Shown here: piece by piece, positions 33,190-44,607 of the stretch
Position numbering within the stretch: position 1 is the stretch's first letter
Layout of the letters: the number at the start of each line of letters is the position of its first letter
Assembly (NCBI RefSeq): GCF_024586455.1
Contig: NW_026089624.1
Coordinates: 2,447,341-2,511,340, forward strand
Source of the DNA: Bactrocera neohumeralis
Lineage: Eukaryota; Arthropoda; Insecta; Diptera; Tephritidae
DNA: 64,000 nucleotides
Direction of reading: 5' to 3'
The notes under the pieces: model-generated
Seen by the model: the letters and a program-made list of their open reading frames with translations, nothing else
Told to the model about the DNA's origin: nothing
The model's database searches: none
Position numbers and translations under genes: made by a program

Positions 33190-33770
33190 TATGATATATA
33201 AGCAAAGATTTGGGCTTTCTCCTAAGCTAACACGAAGAGAAGTGACGAGTGTTGTGTTCCTAGTGAAGGCAAACGGCAAAATAACTGCGACCAAGATGGA
33301 GGGAGTTCCAAAAGGTCATAAGAGATTCCAGCGACAGGAGAATTTTGAAGAAAGCAGGATATCATGGATTTATTGCTAGTAAAAAACCCATAAGTCCTTT
33401 TGTAACCGACAAAGCTGTATCGCTGCGTAAATGCATATTAAAATATGAAACTAGAGTTTTGCAAGAAAGTTTTATTCTCCAGCTAGAATAAGTAAATAAT
33501 GCAGTCTCTTTGGTATCAAAGGACAGAAAGTCAAATAGTTACAGTGCTCAATAAAGACAATTGCCTACGTTCCGTCAAAAAGGGTAGAGTGGGTGTGACG
33601 ATGTGGGAAAGTATGACAATTAGTGGGGTAAGAAACTTTGTACTCTAAAAGACAATTTTAGACAAAATGCCGTAAAGTTAGGTTTAAGCAACGGATTTCC
33701 GTTTCAATAAAATCAGGACTCCAAACATTCAGCGGAAATTACCAGGTTGTGGCGTCTTCACAACATCCTA
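33190..33770 (+). pseudogene. Tc1-like transposase relic
   Basis: Pieces readable in three frames: LTRREVTSVV (helix-turn-helix linker), RRILKKAGYHGFIASKKP, CLRSVKKGRVGVTMWESM then SGVRNFVL (equivalent to the common VKHGGGSVMVWG block), and NGFRFQ followed by QDSKHSAE, the place of the second catalytic aspartate. It is old, with many shifts, and both ends are unmarked. Confidence 0.6.
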
Positions 33771-33949
33771 ATACAATTTTCAGTGTCCCTTATTTTTTAT
33801 GTTTTACTATTTGCCGCATTTTTTGGATCTGTAATGTGTAATTTAATAAAAATTTTCACTTCCAATTTATATATTTTTTCTCGCTTTGCCTTGATTATTA
33901 CCAAAACAGCAAAGAGTTGAAAAACCTACAGAATTAGTTTCAAGTAAGA

Positions 33950-34835
33950 TTCTTCTTCTTCTTCTTAACTGGCGTAGAAACCGCTTACGCGGTTGTAGTC
34001 GAGTTAACAAGAGCGCGCCAGTCGTTTCCAGGTCCTTCTCTACCTGGTCCTTCGAGCGGAGTGGAGGTCTTCCTTTTCCTCTGCTTCCCCCGGCGGGTAC
34101 TGTGTCGAACATTTTTAGAGCTGGAGTGTTTTCATCCATTTGGATGACATGACCTAGCCAGCCAGCGTAGCCAATGTTTTTTTAATTCTCATACAACTCA
34201 CTATTCCATCGAATGCGATATTCACCATGGCCAACGCGCAAAGGACAAGCGGTTGTTAAGGCCAATGATATCAATATCATCAGTATACGACAGCTGTTCA
34301 TACCAAATGAACACATCCCTGCATTGTCTTCCTAACTCGTCTAAATACGAATTAGAAGCCAACATAACAACGAAGAACCTAACAAACAGAAAGACACAAT
34401 AAAACAAATCATCAGAGCGGACGGACACATAAGCGCCAAAAAATATTAGGGAAGTCACCCAAAAGTGAGTCGCCTTGTCTGAAACCTCGTTTGGTATCAA
34501 ACGGCTCTGAGAGGTCCTTCTCGATCCTGACAGAGCTTTTGGTGTTGCTCAACGCCAGCTTACACAGCCGTATTAATTTTGCGGGGATACCAAATTCAAA
34601 CATCGCGGCATAAAGAATATTTTGTCAGTTGTTGATTTTCCATGTTTAAAGCCACACTGATAAAGTCCAATCAGTTTGATGGCGGTTGATAATGACGGTG
34701 ATTTAATCTTTCAAATAATATGCTCGATAGAACCTTATATGCGATATTTAAGAGACTTATCCCTCGGTAGTTGGCGCAGATTGTGGGATCTCCTTTTTTG
34801 TAGACTGGGCAGAGCACATTTAAATTCCAAGTGGC
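33950..34835 (-). mobile_element. RTE-type non-LTR fragment
   Basis: On the minus strand: LCPVYKKGDPTICANYRGIS, GIPAKLIRLCKLALSNTKSS, KRGFRQGDSL, a mutated catalytic box YTDDIDIIG, and the C-terminal block VPAGGSRGKGRPPL. It ends in a GAAGAAGAAGAA-type tail (33952-33965 as read on the plus strand). It is a deleted copy of the same family as 55463-58692. Confidence 0.85.
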
Positions 34836-34877
34836 AAATGAACATGTGTTTTTTATTTGGATTCCGCCTTCACAAGC

Positions 34878-34997
34878 GAAAATGGGAATTGGCATTATTT
34901 GGCAAACTCCTCGCCCCTCATCAACTCGTTATTGTAGACCCTTTAAAATAAAGTTTGCAAAAGAGTCTGCTGATTTAGTAAGAGCCGAAATAGAGAA
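34878..34997 (+). pseudogene. Transib/RAG1-like transposase, piece 1 of 3 (tentative)
   Basis: The plus-strand peptide TYCRPFKIKFAKES-like (STRYCRPFKIKFAKESADLV) is followed by RAEIEK and ends exactly at the foldback element starting at 34998. In Transib/RAG1-type transposases a comparable segment precedes the CxxC region found in piece 2. The assignment rests on remembered family features. Confidence 0.4.
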
Positions 34998-35355
34998 GGG
35001 TCAAACCACGTCAAGTGGTCTATGAAAATTTCGCAAAATCATCGATTTTGAAAATTAGCAGTTCATTAGGAAGGGGATAAGACGCAAAATCCGTGATATA
35101 AATATTGCGTCAAAATTCTATTTTTTGTTATAGTTATTGAAGATTAAAATTTAGAGCACTATAAAGTTGTAAAATATTTTCTCATAAACTACTAGAGATA
35201 AATCGACGAAATTTTGTGAAGTCAAAGAAAAATGTTCGTGCTACATTATAGATTTTTATTCACTATTCATTTGTTTAAATAATAATATTTTACATAATTT
35301 TTTGTTAAGTAATTGAAATTTCATGTGTTCTTCACTCTAAAAAAACTGAAAAGTA

Positions 35356-35823
35356 TGAGACCGTTGTTCACTTCACTTCACCTTCTGAACACTTACCACC
35401 TTTCTTCGCTTTTTTTTTTGAAATAAAACGCCCGTTTTCGGTTGGTAACAATTATATTTTAATTTGGAAATTTCGCATATATAAATGTAAATGTAAGAAC
35501 GTGTATAGCACGTGCACTGTGAAAATAGTTAGCGTAATAGCGTAGCATCGACAACGGGTGACGATCGAGAAGGCGACGGTCGAAAAGCGACGTGCAGGTT
35601 GAAATTCAGACGAAAATGAACTGAACTGTTGAGATGCTGACCCTTTTTGTGGAGTGGTACCCAGTGTGGTGTGTGGCTGTGAGGTGCTCTCGCGTGTGGG
35701 TGGTGTTGATGTGTGGGTCCTGTTAATGTGTGTGTGGTGTATTGGAGTGTTGGCAGTGATGGAACTTCGTTTTCGGCTGTGTTGAGGTAGTGGCTTTAGG
35801 GGAAGGCTTATCTCATTTAGCCA
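35356..35823 (-). repeat. 3' LTR of BEL element 1
   Basis: On the minus strand it begins TGGCTAAATGAGATAAGCC and ends GTGAACAACGGTCTCA. It matches the right LTR over most of its length. The adjoining CCTAGGTGGCGGGA (35836-35824) is the polypurine tract. Confidence 0.8.
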
Positions 35824-36239
35824 TCCCGCCACCTAGGCGAATATTCAGCCTAGCACTCGCTGGAGTTGTTGAAGTGTTGCCACTACGTTGCTAAGTCCAG
35901 TGTTCGTCTGCCACATGTGTGGCACAAATCAACGGAAGCACACTCCTGCGTAGCTTGGACTACTGTAGGGGTCAGCAGATGGCGGATAGTTGAACGGCCT
36001 CCAGATATGAAGGTTAGCTATAATATTCAATAAGCAGTCCCCGACCAAAGCAGCAGAGATGGAGGGTGTAGCCTGAACAGCTGGGCAGATGTAGACAGAC
36101 GAAATCTCTGCGGTGGGGCGAATCGATACCGCCCATAAATAAGTGTCAAACGGAGCAAGTAGGCTCCCGGCCGTCAATATCCCATGACTGCAATGATGCG
36201 GTGGTGGCCCACTTGGCCGTATCAGATAATGGTACAAAT

Positions 36240-37479
36240 ATGGCTAATAGCGCAATAATAGACTTTCAAAAGAGGGTCAAAGTTAGCTCGAACACCAGAA
36301 AAGGTTCTTTCCATGAAAAGGCCTGTACCAGTAAGATCGTCGCCGCCCTCGCTAAAAATAGGTAGCACGCCTCCAGTGAAAACTGTGCAAACGGGTAGGG
36401 ATTATATGGCAGAGCTAGGGGACAGCATCATTAAGCTCATAAGTTTGATGCGTCCATCTCAACGCTCTATAAATAATGGCATGCGAGAAAGTGCTAATTC
36501 GAGGTTGCATACACGTGCACGAAAGCAAAATGCAAGCTCTAGAAAAGCAGATCACGCAGCTAACCTTGCTAAAAGCGTGACAGAAGCAACACCTAAAAGA
36601 ATGCTTGAAGAAAAGAATGCCACCAAAAAAGAGCAAGACCGATCAAGTGGAGATGGTGAAAAAGAGAATTGAGGGCTAAATAGAGATGGGCCTCTCCAAT
36701 AAAAAAATAAAAGAAGCGCTAAAGAATGGAAGCTGGATGACAGTGAAGAACAAAGGGAGGAAAGTAATCAAAGAACAAAGGAAAGTTATTCGCAGGCCCC
36801 CTCAAAAACCGGATGCACTGGTGATCACGAAAACTGGGGACATGTCTTATAGTGAGATATTACAAGCTGTTAAAAAGTAGGAAACTCTCCAAACTTTGGG
36901 CGAAAACGTGTCGCGTATCAAAAAAACAGCCAAAGGAGAGATTCTGCTGGAGCTAACTAGAGATCAAAGGGGAAACAGCAATGGATACAAGGAAGAAATT
37001 TGTAAAGTTCTAGGCAACAAGGTGGAAATAGGGTTTTAACGCATGAGAAACTAATAGAAATTCGGGACTTGGACGGTGTTACTACAAAAGACGATTTAGT
37101 TCAAGCAATTCGGTCGCAGCTAAAAGAACTCATTGTAATGAAAAGTTCAATTAGAAATATTAGAAAAGCGTATGCAGGAACGCAAACAGCAGTCTTAAGC
37201 CTTCAAGAGAAAGAGGAAAGGCGTCTACGAGACGCAGGAAAAATCAAGAGTGGCTGGGTTGTGTGCAGAATACGGGAAACTGCGAACCTTAAAAAATGTT
37301 ATAAATGCCTCGAATATGGCCACATAGCAGGCAAGTGCACAAACCCAGAAGACAGAAGCAAATGCTGCATGCAGTTTGGAGTAAAGGGACATTTTGCTAA
37401 AGCATGTGTGAAGAAACCATTTTGTGTATCCTGCAAAATCAATAGAAGATCGAATACAGACCATCCAATTGGCAGTTAA
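36240..37479 (+). pseudogene. R1-like element 2 ORF1 (Gag-like)
   Basis: An ATG at 36240 starts MANSAIIDFQKRVK. The frame shifts to 36313-36672 (coiled-coil and basic region), then 36686-36880 and 37069-37479. The last piece has the R1 signature GKIKSGWVVCRIRE, then CYKCLEYGHIAGKC, CCMQFGVKGHFAKAC and a third CVSCKINRRSNTDH. ORF1 binds element RNA. Several shifts and stops. Confidence 0.75.
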
Positions 37480-38230
37480 AGATGCCCAGTTTACCTAGCA
37501 GCAAGCAGCAATAGGAAATTGAAATCCTCCCAATTTAATTTAAACCACTGCGAAGCAGCGCAGGAACTGCTAAAACAAACAGTGTATGAAAGGAAATAGA
37601 TGTTGCAATAATATGCGAGCAATACAAAAGTCTAAAGGCAGGAAGATGGGTCTTAGATAGCACAGGTAAAGTGGCAATATGGATCTGCGGCGATAAGGCG
37701 GAGCAAGATAGAACACTGACTAGTCGAGCGTTCTATGCCAGAGCAAAGGTTTGTGGTACCCACATCTATAGTTGCTACTTGCCACCAAGTTTATCGCTAG
37801 AAGCGTACGAAAAGGTTCTTGGCGAACTTGTTAGAGATGCCCAAACAACAACTCCGAATTTATTTGCAGGAGATTTCAACGCCTGGGCCTTGGAATGGGG
37901 AAGTAGAAAAACACACCAACGTGGCCTTGCTCAAAGCATTCTGGGTACTTGATGTGGTGCTGCTAAATACGGGAACCAAGAATACATTTGAAAAAATGGA
38001 TATGGCTCCACAATCGACATTGCGTTTTTCAGAAGATCCCTAGCAGGAAAGATGAAGTTGCAAATATGTGATATATACATACATATTGACAACCAAGCGA
38101 TAATAACAGACAGTTGCAATAATAATAAATGCCAAAAGAAAACTGGGCGGCCAAAAAAAGATCAAAGTAGAGGATGGAAAGACGAATCAATAGGTGAGGT
38201 GACTTATTTAAAATAATGATGGACGAAAAA
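37480..38230 (+). pseudogene. R1-like element 2 endonuclease region
   Basis: After frameshifted EIDVAIICEQYKSLKAGRW, the frame 37671-37952 gives VCGTHIYSCYLPPS and the catalytic box LFAGDFNAWALEWGS. The terminal box is degraded. It would nick target DNA to prime reverse transcription. Confidence 0.7.
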
Positions 38231-38759
38231 TTAATCAGTTCAAATGACGCGAATAAACAAGCAAAACCATTGACTGACTATGTTAGTAGAACTTGCGATG
38301 CTGCTATGGCAAGGAAAAAATACAACCACCGCCGAAAGCCAGTATATTGGTGGAATGGCGAAATTGCTGCTTTGAGAAGTAACTGTTAAAGTAGAGGAAC
38401 CTTGGAATTTGAGCGACCACAAGAAACGGAAAGAACTAAGAGCAGCAATCAAGTAAAGCAGAGTTGCGTATTTTAAAAAGCTCTGCGATAAAACGGAAGA
38501 AAATACATGGGGTGGAGCGCATAAAGCGGTAATGACAAAAGTTAGAGGTGACAAAGGACAAATGCCGACCTGCGCTATACTACTTAAGGAGATAGTAGGT
38601 ACTCTATTTTTAAAGCAACAAACGCAAACAGTGGGAGAGTTACCCCAGATAGCTTAAAGCTTCCAGTTTTTCTGCCAATGGATGACAATGAAGTCATGAA
38701 AGCATCAGAACTGCAATAAAATTCAAACCCAAATATTTTAAGGACTTCTTCAATAAGTG

Positions 38760-39380
38760 CCTAAGGGATGGAGATTTCTCAAATAAATGGCCAATACAGC
38801 GTTTGGTTCTGCTACCCAAACCAAACAAGCCGCCAGGAGACCCACGTTCATACAGGGCCCTCTGTATGATCGATATTATGGGTAAAATCATTGAACGGAT
38901 AATAAGTGATCGGCTAGAAAAACACCTTGAAGAAGTAAAGGGCTTATCTGACAAGCAGTACGGCTTTCGCAGAAGACGCTCGACCAGTGACACTATCAAA
39001 AAAGTTCCCGAAATTGCAGACAAAGCCATCGAGGGAACCAGGTGGATGTACGGCTCCAAAAAATATTGTGCCGTTGTCACTCTGGATATTAAAAACGCAT
39101 TTAACTCCGCTAGTTGGGCTCACATAATGAAAGCACTAGAGGCCGTTAAAACGCCAACGTTCCTTCAGCGTATCATAAATAGCTAGCTCTCGAACAGAGC
39201 TTTGATGTATGATACGGATGAAGGGGTTAGGCTGTATGAAGTTACTGGTGGAGTACCATAAGGATCGGTGTTAGGCCCACTCCTATGGAACATTCTCTAT
39301 GACACCGAAGAAAATGGAAATAATGGATATGCGGATGATATCGCGGTGACAATCGTGACAAAATAACTGCACCAAATCGA
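38760..39380 (+). pseudogene. R1-like element 2 reverse transcriptase
   Basis: Motifs: QRLVLLPKPNKPPGDPRSYR, MIDIMGKIIERII, GLSDKQYGFRRRRSTSD, AVVTLDIKNAFNSAS, then a stop at 39184. Then TGGVP, a stop in the VPQG codon, GSVLGPLLWNILYD and GYADDIAVTIV (about 39330-39362). A deletion removes the residues normally present just before YADD. Confidence 0.75.
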
Positions 39381-39409
39381 AGACAAAAGGCAAAAGTGAC
39401 TCAGTCAAT

Positions 39410-40050
39410 AGTCATGTATGCAGCACCAGTGTGGGCTAATGCGCTAAAGCTAAAAACGTATGCGAAACCAGTAAGGTCTTTATTTTGGTTAAGTGCACCG
39501 CCTTCCGTACGGAGTCCCACGAGACCGCAGGAGTAATTGCAGGCATAATGCCACCTGAAATAATGGCTCGTGAGTTAAACAGAGTGTACAGTAAAGGAAA
39601 AAATAAAGGCAAGCCTCTAACAGCTAGAGAACGCGAGGAAGAAAGACAGCAGAGTCTAAAAGAATGGCAATCTATGTGGTATTCAGCGCCCAAAGAACGA
39701 TGGACGCACAGGTTGATTAAAAATGTTGAAACTGGGTTAGCAGAAAGCATGGCGACGTTGATTTTTACTTGACGCAGTTATTAAGTGGCCATGGCTGTTT
39801 TAGGGAATACCTCCACAAATATGGCCATGATGAGGTAGAAATATGCTCATCTTGTGGTTATGGAAAAGAGAATGCCGAACATATGTTTTTCCATTGCCCT
39901 CATATATTGGAGATAGGACGATTTAAGAAACGGAAAGAAAGAATAATGTCAGAAAACATAGTGCCACACATGCTGCGGTCAAAACAGGTGTGGAACTATG
40001 TTAAGCACTGGGCCGCTAAGGGTATTCAAGAGCAGCGAAGACTAGAATGA
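39410..40050 (+). pseudogene. R1-like element 2 ORF2 C-terminus
   Basis: TAFRTESHETAGVIAGIMPP matches the R1 post-RT region, and CSSCGYGKENAEHMFFHCPH (about 39847-39906) is its C-terminal CCHC motif. A stop at 39770-39772 and a frame change lie between them. Confidence 0.75.
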
Positions 40051-40261
40051 TTGCGAGGCAAATAGCCAAAACGTGTTCGAAAATCCCTGAGACGTTTTAG
40101 TCAATAGGCTTAGCTTGCTCTGCGATGTAATACTTTTTCGGTATTTCCGCAAGGCAATTCTTATCAAAGCTATGTGTCGTTTATTGAGATATTTTTTTAG
40201 TGGGTTAAAGTCCCACACTACTGTTGTAAGGGCAACAGTGTCTTTTGATGATTTTTTATAT
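40051..40261. other. Probable R1-like 3' untranslated region
   Basis: No coding signature; includes the GTGGG/CCCAC hairpin at 40201-40217. The boundary with the GC-rich block is uncertain. Confidence 0.4.
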
Positions 40262-40600
40262 CACATGTGTGTGCGACAGACTGTTGAGGCAGTGCTCATG
40301 TGCCTGGGCAACCCGCTGGCGTTGTGTCGATGACAATCCTCTAAAGGGCCCACAGTGCTGTAGCCGGTATTTCCGGCGACATAGAGGGTATCGGATGCGG
40401 CGCGGTTTGGCTTGTGCGGATGGCGGTGATGGGGCTGCTCGGAGCCACTACCAGAAGCGGTGGCCGATGCAGTAGCATTGGTTGGGCAGGGCGTAGGAAT
40501 AGGCCCTGTACGTGCCACGATGGTTGCCGACCGAACAGTTGGTGTTGGTATGGTAGGCATGTCCACGTCCATCTTGATCTCTGTAAAAAATTGTATTTCA
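40262..40600 (-). CDS. GC-rich exon-like block, possible captured host exon
   Basis: On the minus strand an acceptor-like ATTTTTTACAG precedes AGATCAAG and an ATG at 40572. The open frame of 103 codons begins MDVDMPTIPTPTVRSA and is rich in Ala, Thr, Ser, Pro and His (EQPHHRHPHKPNRAA; LYVAGNTGYSTVGPLED). Base composition is much richer in GC than its neighbours, and the wording is unlike BEL or R1 proteins. It could be host coding sequence carried into the element, or an R1 3' untranslated region that happens to be open. I do not recognise the protein. Confidence 0.35.
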
Positions 40601-40659
40601 ATATAATTACATGGTAGTAGTCGATATCTCTTGCGGAGGTCCTTTAAATAGTCTTCTTT

Positions 40660-41249
40660 TCATCTGCGGCTGAAATAATGATGGAGAATTTTAATTTTCT
40701 CCCATTGATTTAATAAGGATAGCGACTCTACGCTATGCGCTTATCCGCTATGGGGGAAATGAGGGTAATGGGGCAGATTTTATTGGATTTTTGAACTTCT
40801 CTTCCGCCCATTCCCGTGATTTCGAAATTAGCTAGTTTTGTTGGCAACTGTAGCCTGTTTTGTGCCTTAGACGCTATAAATGATCGTTGTGATCCTTGGT
40901 CTATTAAGGGCCTGAGTTTAAACAGTTCTCCTCGGTGTTCGATGGAGACGACTGCTGTGGGTAGTAATACCCTACTGTGGTTTTTGCTATGTATCGTTTG
41001 GGGTTTTATCGCCTTTGAACAGCATGGTGCTTCTTGGCAGTTTTTTGAATTTGTTGTTGCAACTAAACCTGTTGCCATTTTTACGTTTGCGCTGTTTGGG
41101 GGTGAGATGGAATAATTTGTTACGCAATTGAATTTGCTTTCGCAATCTTTAAGCGTATGCGTATGTGACAAACAGTGAGTACATAATGTTTTTGTTCTTA
41201 CGAAATTGTTTCGATCGCTAATATTCATATTTCTCGCAAGATTTGAGCT
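40660..41249 (-). pseudogene. BEL element 1 zinc-knuckle and protease
   Basis: CTHCLSHTHTLKDCESKFNC (about 41185-41125) is the BEL zinc region. The aspartic protease follows with an atypical active site: RPLIDQGSQRSFIA has DQG where DSG or DTG is expected. The frame passes FEITGMGG and ends near PIADKRIA at 40728, after which recognisable BEL sequence fades. Confidence 0.75.
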
Positions 41250-42303
41250 TGTGACCTCCTCTACAAAGTTCGCATGACGTTTGTTTATATTGTTCGGATG
41301 TGAACGATTATGTTTTGAAAAAACTACGATTTAAGTTGTTGTTGTTACTCGCTTGGGGCCTAATGAAGCTTAGATTTTGGTCGTGTTGAACGTTTTTAGT
41401 TCTGACCATTTTTTATATACCCTTTCCGCAATTTCATATTGGGTAGTTAAGAAATCATTCATTTGTGGCACTTTCTTCGTGATGAGAGCGATTGCTCCCA
41501 CAAAAGTAACGATTTTTCTGGTAATGCAGATGTGCATATATTTACCAGAATGGGGTCCCAATTGTCTATGGAAATATTCTGTGTCGATAGAACCGACAAG
41601 CAATTTGAAACAGTGGACTGAAGTAACGAGCTATTAGAGCTTCGAAAGCAAAATTTAAATTTTCATACTTAAGAGCGAACTGTTTGAATATTACGCCTGC
41701 TTGACCTTTTGTTTTGTATCGGAGGTGATACAATTTTTGCGCTTGTGATATTTTAGGATGGTTTATGTACATGGCTGTTAACATGTCCCGGAAGGACGGC
41801 CATTGTTCATAACCACCAAGAAAAGTTTCAGTGTCAGATGCGAGCACCTTGAGGTGGATGCCTGAACCCACCTCTTGACTTTCAACTTGTGGCAGCTCGA
41901 CTCTCGGCTGTGGAGTAGGTGCAATTGCTTAAATTAATTTCAATTGATCGGAGATCATAGCTTTCATCTCTTCGTACTGGTCTAAGCAGTTTTCATATTT
42001 AGCGTATGCTGAGGATTTGAAATTTTCAGGTAGATCTGATCCTTCTGATTCTACAATTGCGTCATACGTAGCTTGGAGACATCTCCAGAAATTGCCTAGA
42101 TTTTCTTTTTTGATTTCTAATACCGATTCAGAGTTGTCTTGAATCGGTGAAGATGAAAATCGAGTGCTGTATCGAATTGCACTGTCACTCTTAGCAATAA
42201 ACTGACTATATGAAATATCTTTCAGCTTTTTTTGCTTTGTAGCACCTTGCTTTGAGAGTGTAGCTTCTGCTGGTGTACATGGGCTCTTTTCTTCAGAAAT
42301 CAT
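41250..42303 (-). pseudogene. BEL element 1 Gag (DUF1759-like)
   Basis: Starts with MISEEKSPCTPAEATL and reads 124 codons to a stop at 41929-41931. It continues with LGGYEQWPSFRDMLTAMYI, KISQAQKLYHLRYKTKG and FALKYENLNFAFEALI, the conserved DUF1759 block of BEL/Pao Gag, then, in another frame, WDPILVNICTSALPEK. It forms the capsid. At least two shifts and one stop. Confidence 0.8.
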
Positions 42304-44026
42304 TTTTTGTACTTATAAGTATTGTATCGATTTAGATTCCTTAGAATCTCCGTTCATTTAGATAATATGAGAAAATTTAAAATATGAGAAAAAAAAATTC
42401 TCTCAGTGTATTTCTGATTACAATAAATACATACGTGTGAAATCTTTAAGATAAAAAGTTTGTATTTTTGTTGTATACGCAATGATCAAATAACGAACGC
42501 GTATTTCGTTTTCCTTATTCCCGGTTCTTATTTAGTTGTGCTAATAGTTTGTTCTTGTTTTCTTTTTATTTTATTTATTGTTTCGTACTCCTTAGCATAT
42601 ACTTGTGTATACGAGCGATAATGAGAGAAAAGAAAAAGGTTACCTTTGTATATAAGTCTGCACATTATGTGCGTGTTTATGTGAATACGTAATATGCTTA
42701 AAGTGTTTTGTTTGCAATCCTTCTTGCTTGTTTTTTTTTTTGTTTAAACGTTCGCATTTACCGCTCCGCTCAGTTTCTCGAAATTTCTTAATTGTTTTCG
42801 ATAAGTTCTAAAATTTAATTTAATTTTGTACCCTATGTACGTTATATGTATGTATATATCGGCATAGGCAATTTGCCGTACGAATAACGCGGGAAGAGAA
42901 AATTGGTGAAGTACAGGTATGCACTTTTAGTACACATGAAAATTTGTAGAATTTAGATTTTGTTTTTGATACATACATATGTGTGTATGTTAATTTATTT
43001 TGCTTTCCAACTTTGGTAATATATGTATTATAGATATGTACATACGTGGTGAATATTGTGCATAGATGTATAGTTGTTTTTGTTTTTTTCTTTTCTCTTT
43101 TAATTTTCAAAATTGCCTTAGCTTACTTTGCGCAATTCTGCTAATACTATTTTGGGTATAAGGGGTATTGCTGGAAAATGTTGTTGTTTGAATACTTTTT
43201 TTTTCATAAAATTTGTGTGTTTGGATACAGTGTAAGCATAACTAGGCCCTTTTTCAGATATGTATATGCCAGTATATATGTAATTATATATTATACTATA
43301 TACTGTTCATATATATATTTGGATGTATATATGTAGTGTACCAAACTGTTTTCGGTTTCCCGGAAATCAATCGTAAGTTCAAATAGTTTGGTAGGAACCG
43401 TTCTATTAAAAGTTAACAGATTTGTATATAGTTTTTAGGAAGATGAACTGTAAGTTTCAACATATGTACATATGTATTTGCCAATAAAGACAAATTTTAT
43501 AGGAATAGATGGAGTCGAAACACTCACTTTGTGCCGCTTCAAGGGTCTTTGAGGTCTTTACTTGTATATGTGGTTAAGTAGGGGGGTTAGGTTATGCCAC
43601 TGCGTCCCATTTGTATCCTCTTGGTTTCCTGTCCGTTTGCTGATGATGTATACGCTCTGTACTTGTGTACATATGTATTGTTCCCAATTTGTTGGCAGTC
43701 TTTGTTTTTCCAGTTTTTATTTTTGAAAATTATTACATTTTCAAGTTTATTGTATTTTTAAGCTTCGCGCCCGCTTAGACTATTTAACAAATTATTTTTC
43801 GCGCCCGGTTTTTTTGGTTTTTTCAGTATTGTATGTATATGTATTTATATGTGTTTTGTTTTATTTTATCTTCTTTTTTTTATAACTGCACAAACGATTT
43901 AAATTTTTCTGTTTGAAATTTTTTTTTGTATATACATATGTATACGTCACCTCACTTCAATTTACCGCTTGCTTTTGTTTTGTTCTTTCTCGAATTCGAA
44001 TTTCTTTTTTCAACAGTGCGTTTGTC
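42304..44026 (-). other. BEL element 1 leader region
   Basis: Between primer site and Gag lies 1.7 kb of AT-rich DNA with many ACATATGT/TATGTACATA-type palindromes and T-runs. No conserved coding signature was seen. Confidence 0.5.
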
Positions 44027-44044
44027 TCCGGCTCGAAGGACCAA
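44027..44044 (-). promoter_or_regulatory. Primer-binding site of BEL element 1
   Basis: TTGGTCCTTCGAGCCGG directly follows the 5' LTR. The same motif follows the LTR-like end of BEL element 2 (50339-50355), which supports both calls. Confidence 0.75.
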
Positions 44045-44607
44045 TGTTTAAGCCGTTGTTCACTTCACTTCACCTTCTGAACACTTACCACCGTTTTTAG
44101 CTTTTTTTTTTTTAAATAGAACCCCCGTTTTTGGTTGGTAACATTTATATTTTAATTTAGAAATTTAGATTTTTATTTATGTTGTTCAAAATCGCGTATA
44201 TAAATGTAAATGTAACAACGTTTATAGCACGTGTACTGTGAAAATAGCGTAATAGCGTAGCGACGACAACGGATGACGATCGAGAAGAAGACGGTCGAAA
44301 AGCGAGGTGCAGGTTCAAATGCAGACGAAAAAGAATTGAACTGTTGAGATGCTCTCGCGTGTGGGTGGTGTTGATGTGTGGGTCCTGTTGGTATGTGGAT
44401 TTAGTGTGTGTGGCGTGCAGGTTCAAATGCAGATGAAAAAGAATTGAACTGTTGAGATGCTCTCCCGTGTGGGTGGTGTTGATGTGTGGGTCCTGTTGGT
44501 ATGTGGATTTTGTGTGTGTGGCGTATTGGAGTGTTGGCAGTGATGGGACTTCGTTTTCGGCTGTGTTGAGGTAGTAGCTTTAGGGAGAGGCTTATACCAT
44601 TTAGCCA
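44045..44607 (-). repeat. 5' LTR of BEL element 1
   Basis: Minus-strand start TGGCTAAATGGTATAAGCC, end AACAACGGCTTAAACA. It is longer than its partner because it contains a tandem duplication of about 107 bp (44309-44522). Confidence 0.8.
44309..44522 (-). repeat. 107-bp tandem duplication inside a BEL LTR
   Basis: A block including GAATTGAACTGTTGAGATGC and GGTGTTGATGTGTGGGTCCT occurs twice head to tail (about 44309-44415 and 44416-44522) with a few differences. The left LTR has a single copy. Confidence 0.8.

Larger units (their letters stand above)
35860..40261 (+). mobile_element. R1-like non-LTR retrotransposon 2
   Basis: Same general type as the R1 piece at 4.6-7.2 kb but on the plus strand and nearly full length: 5' region, ORF1 with zinc knuckles, endonuclease, RT with a readable YADD, and a C-terminal cysteine-histidine motif. 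Near its 3' end a hairpin GTGGGTTAAAGTCCCAC occurs (40201-40217). The exact ends were not determined. It lies inside BEL element 1 in the opposite orientation. Confidence 0.7.
35356..44607 (-). mobile_element. BEL/Pao LTR retrotransposon 1
   Basis: Related LTRs at both ends, a primer site inside the right (5') LTR, Gag and protease on the minus strand, and a polypurine tract beside the left (3') LTR. RT, RNase H and integrase were not recognised; an R1-like element on the opposite strand and an exon-like GC-rich block occupy that space. No target duplication was visible beside the LTRs. Confidence 0.8.

Noticed and set aside
36415..36636. Minus-strand frame opposite the R1-like ORF1
   Set aside because: Shadow of the plus-strand ORF1, which carries the zinc knuckles further on.
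42820..43110. 96-codon minus-strand frame in the BEL-1 leader
   Set aside because: Composed of translated ACATATGT-type simple sequence; no protein features.
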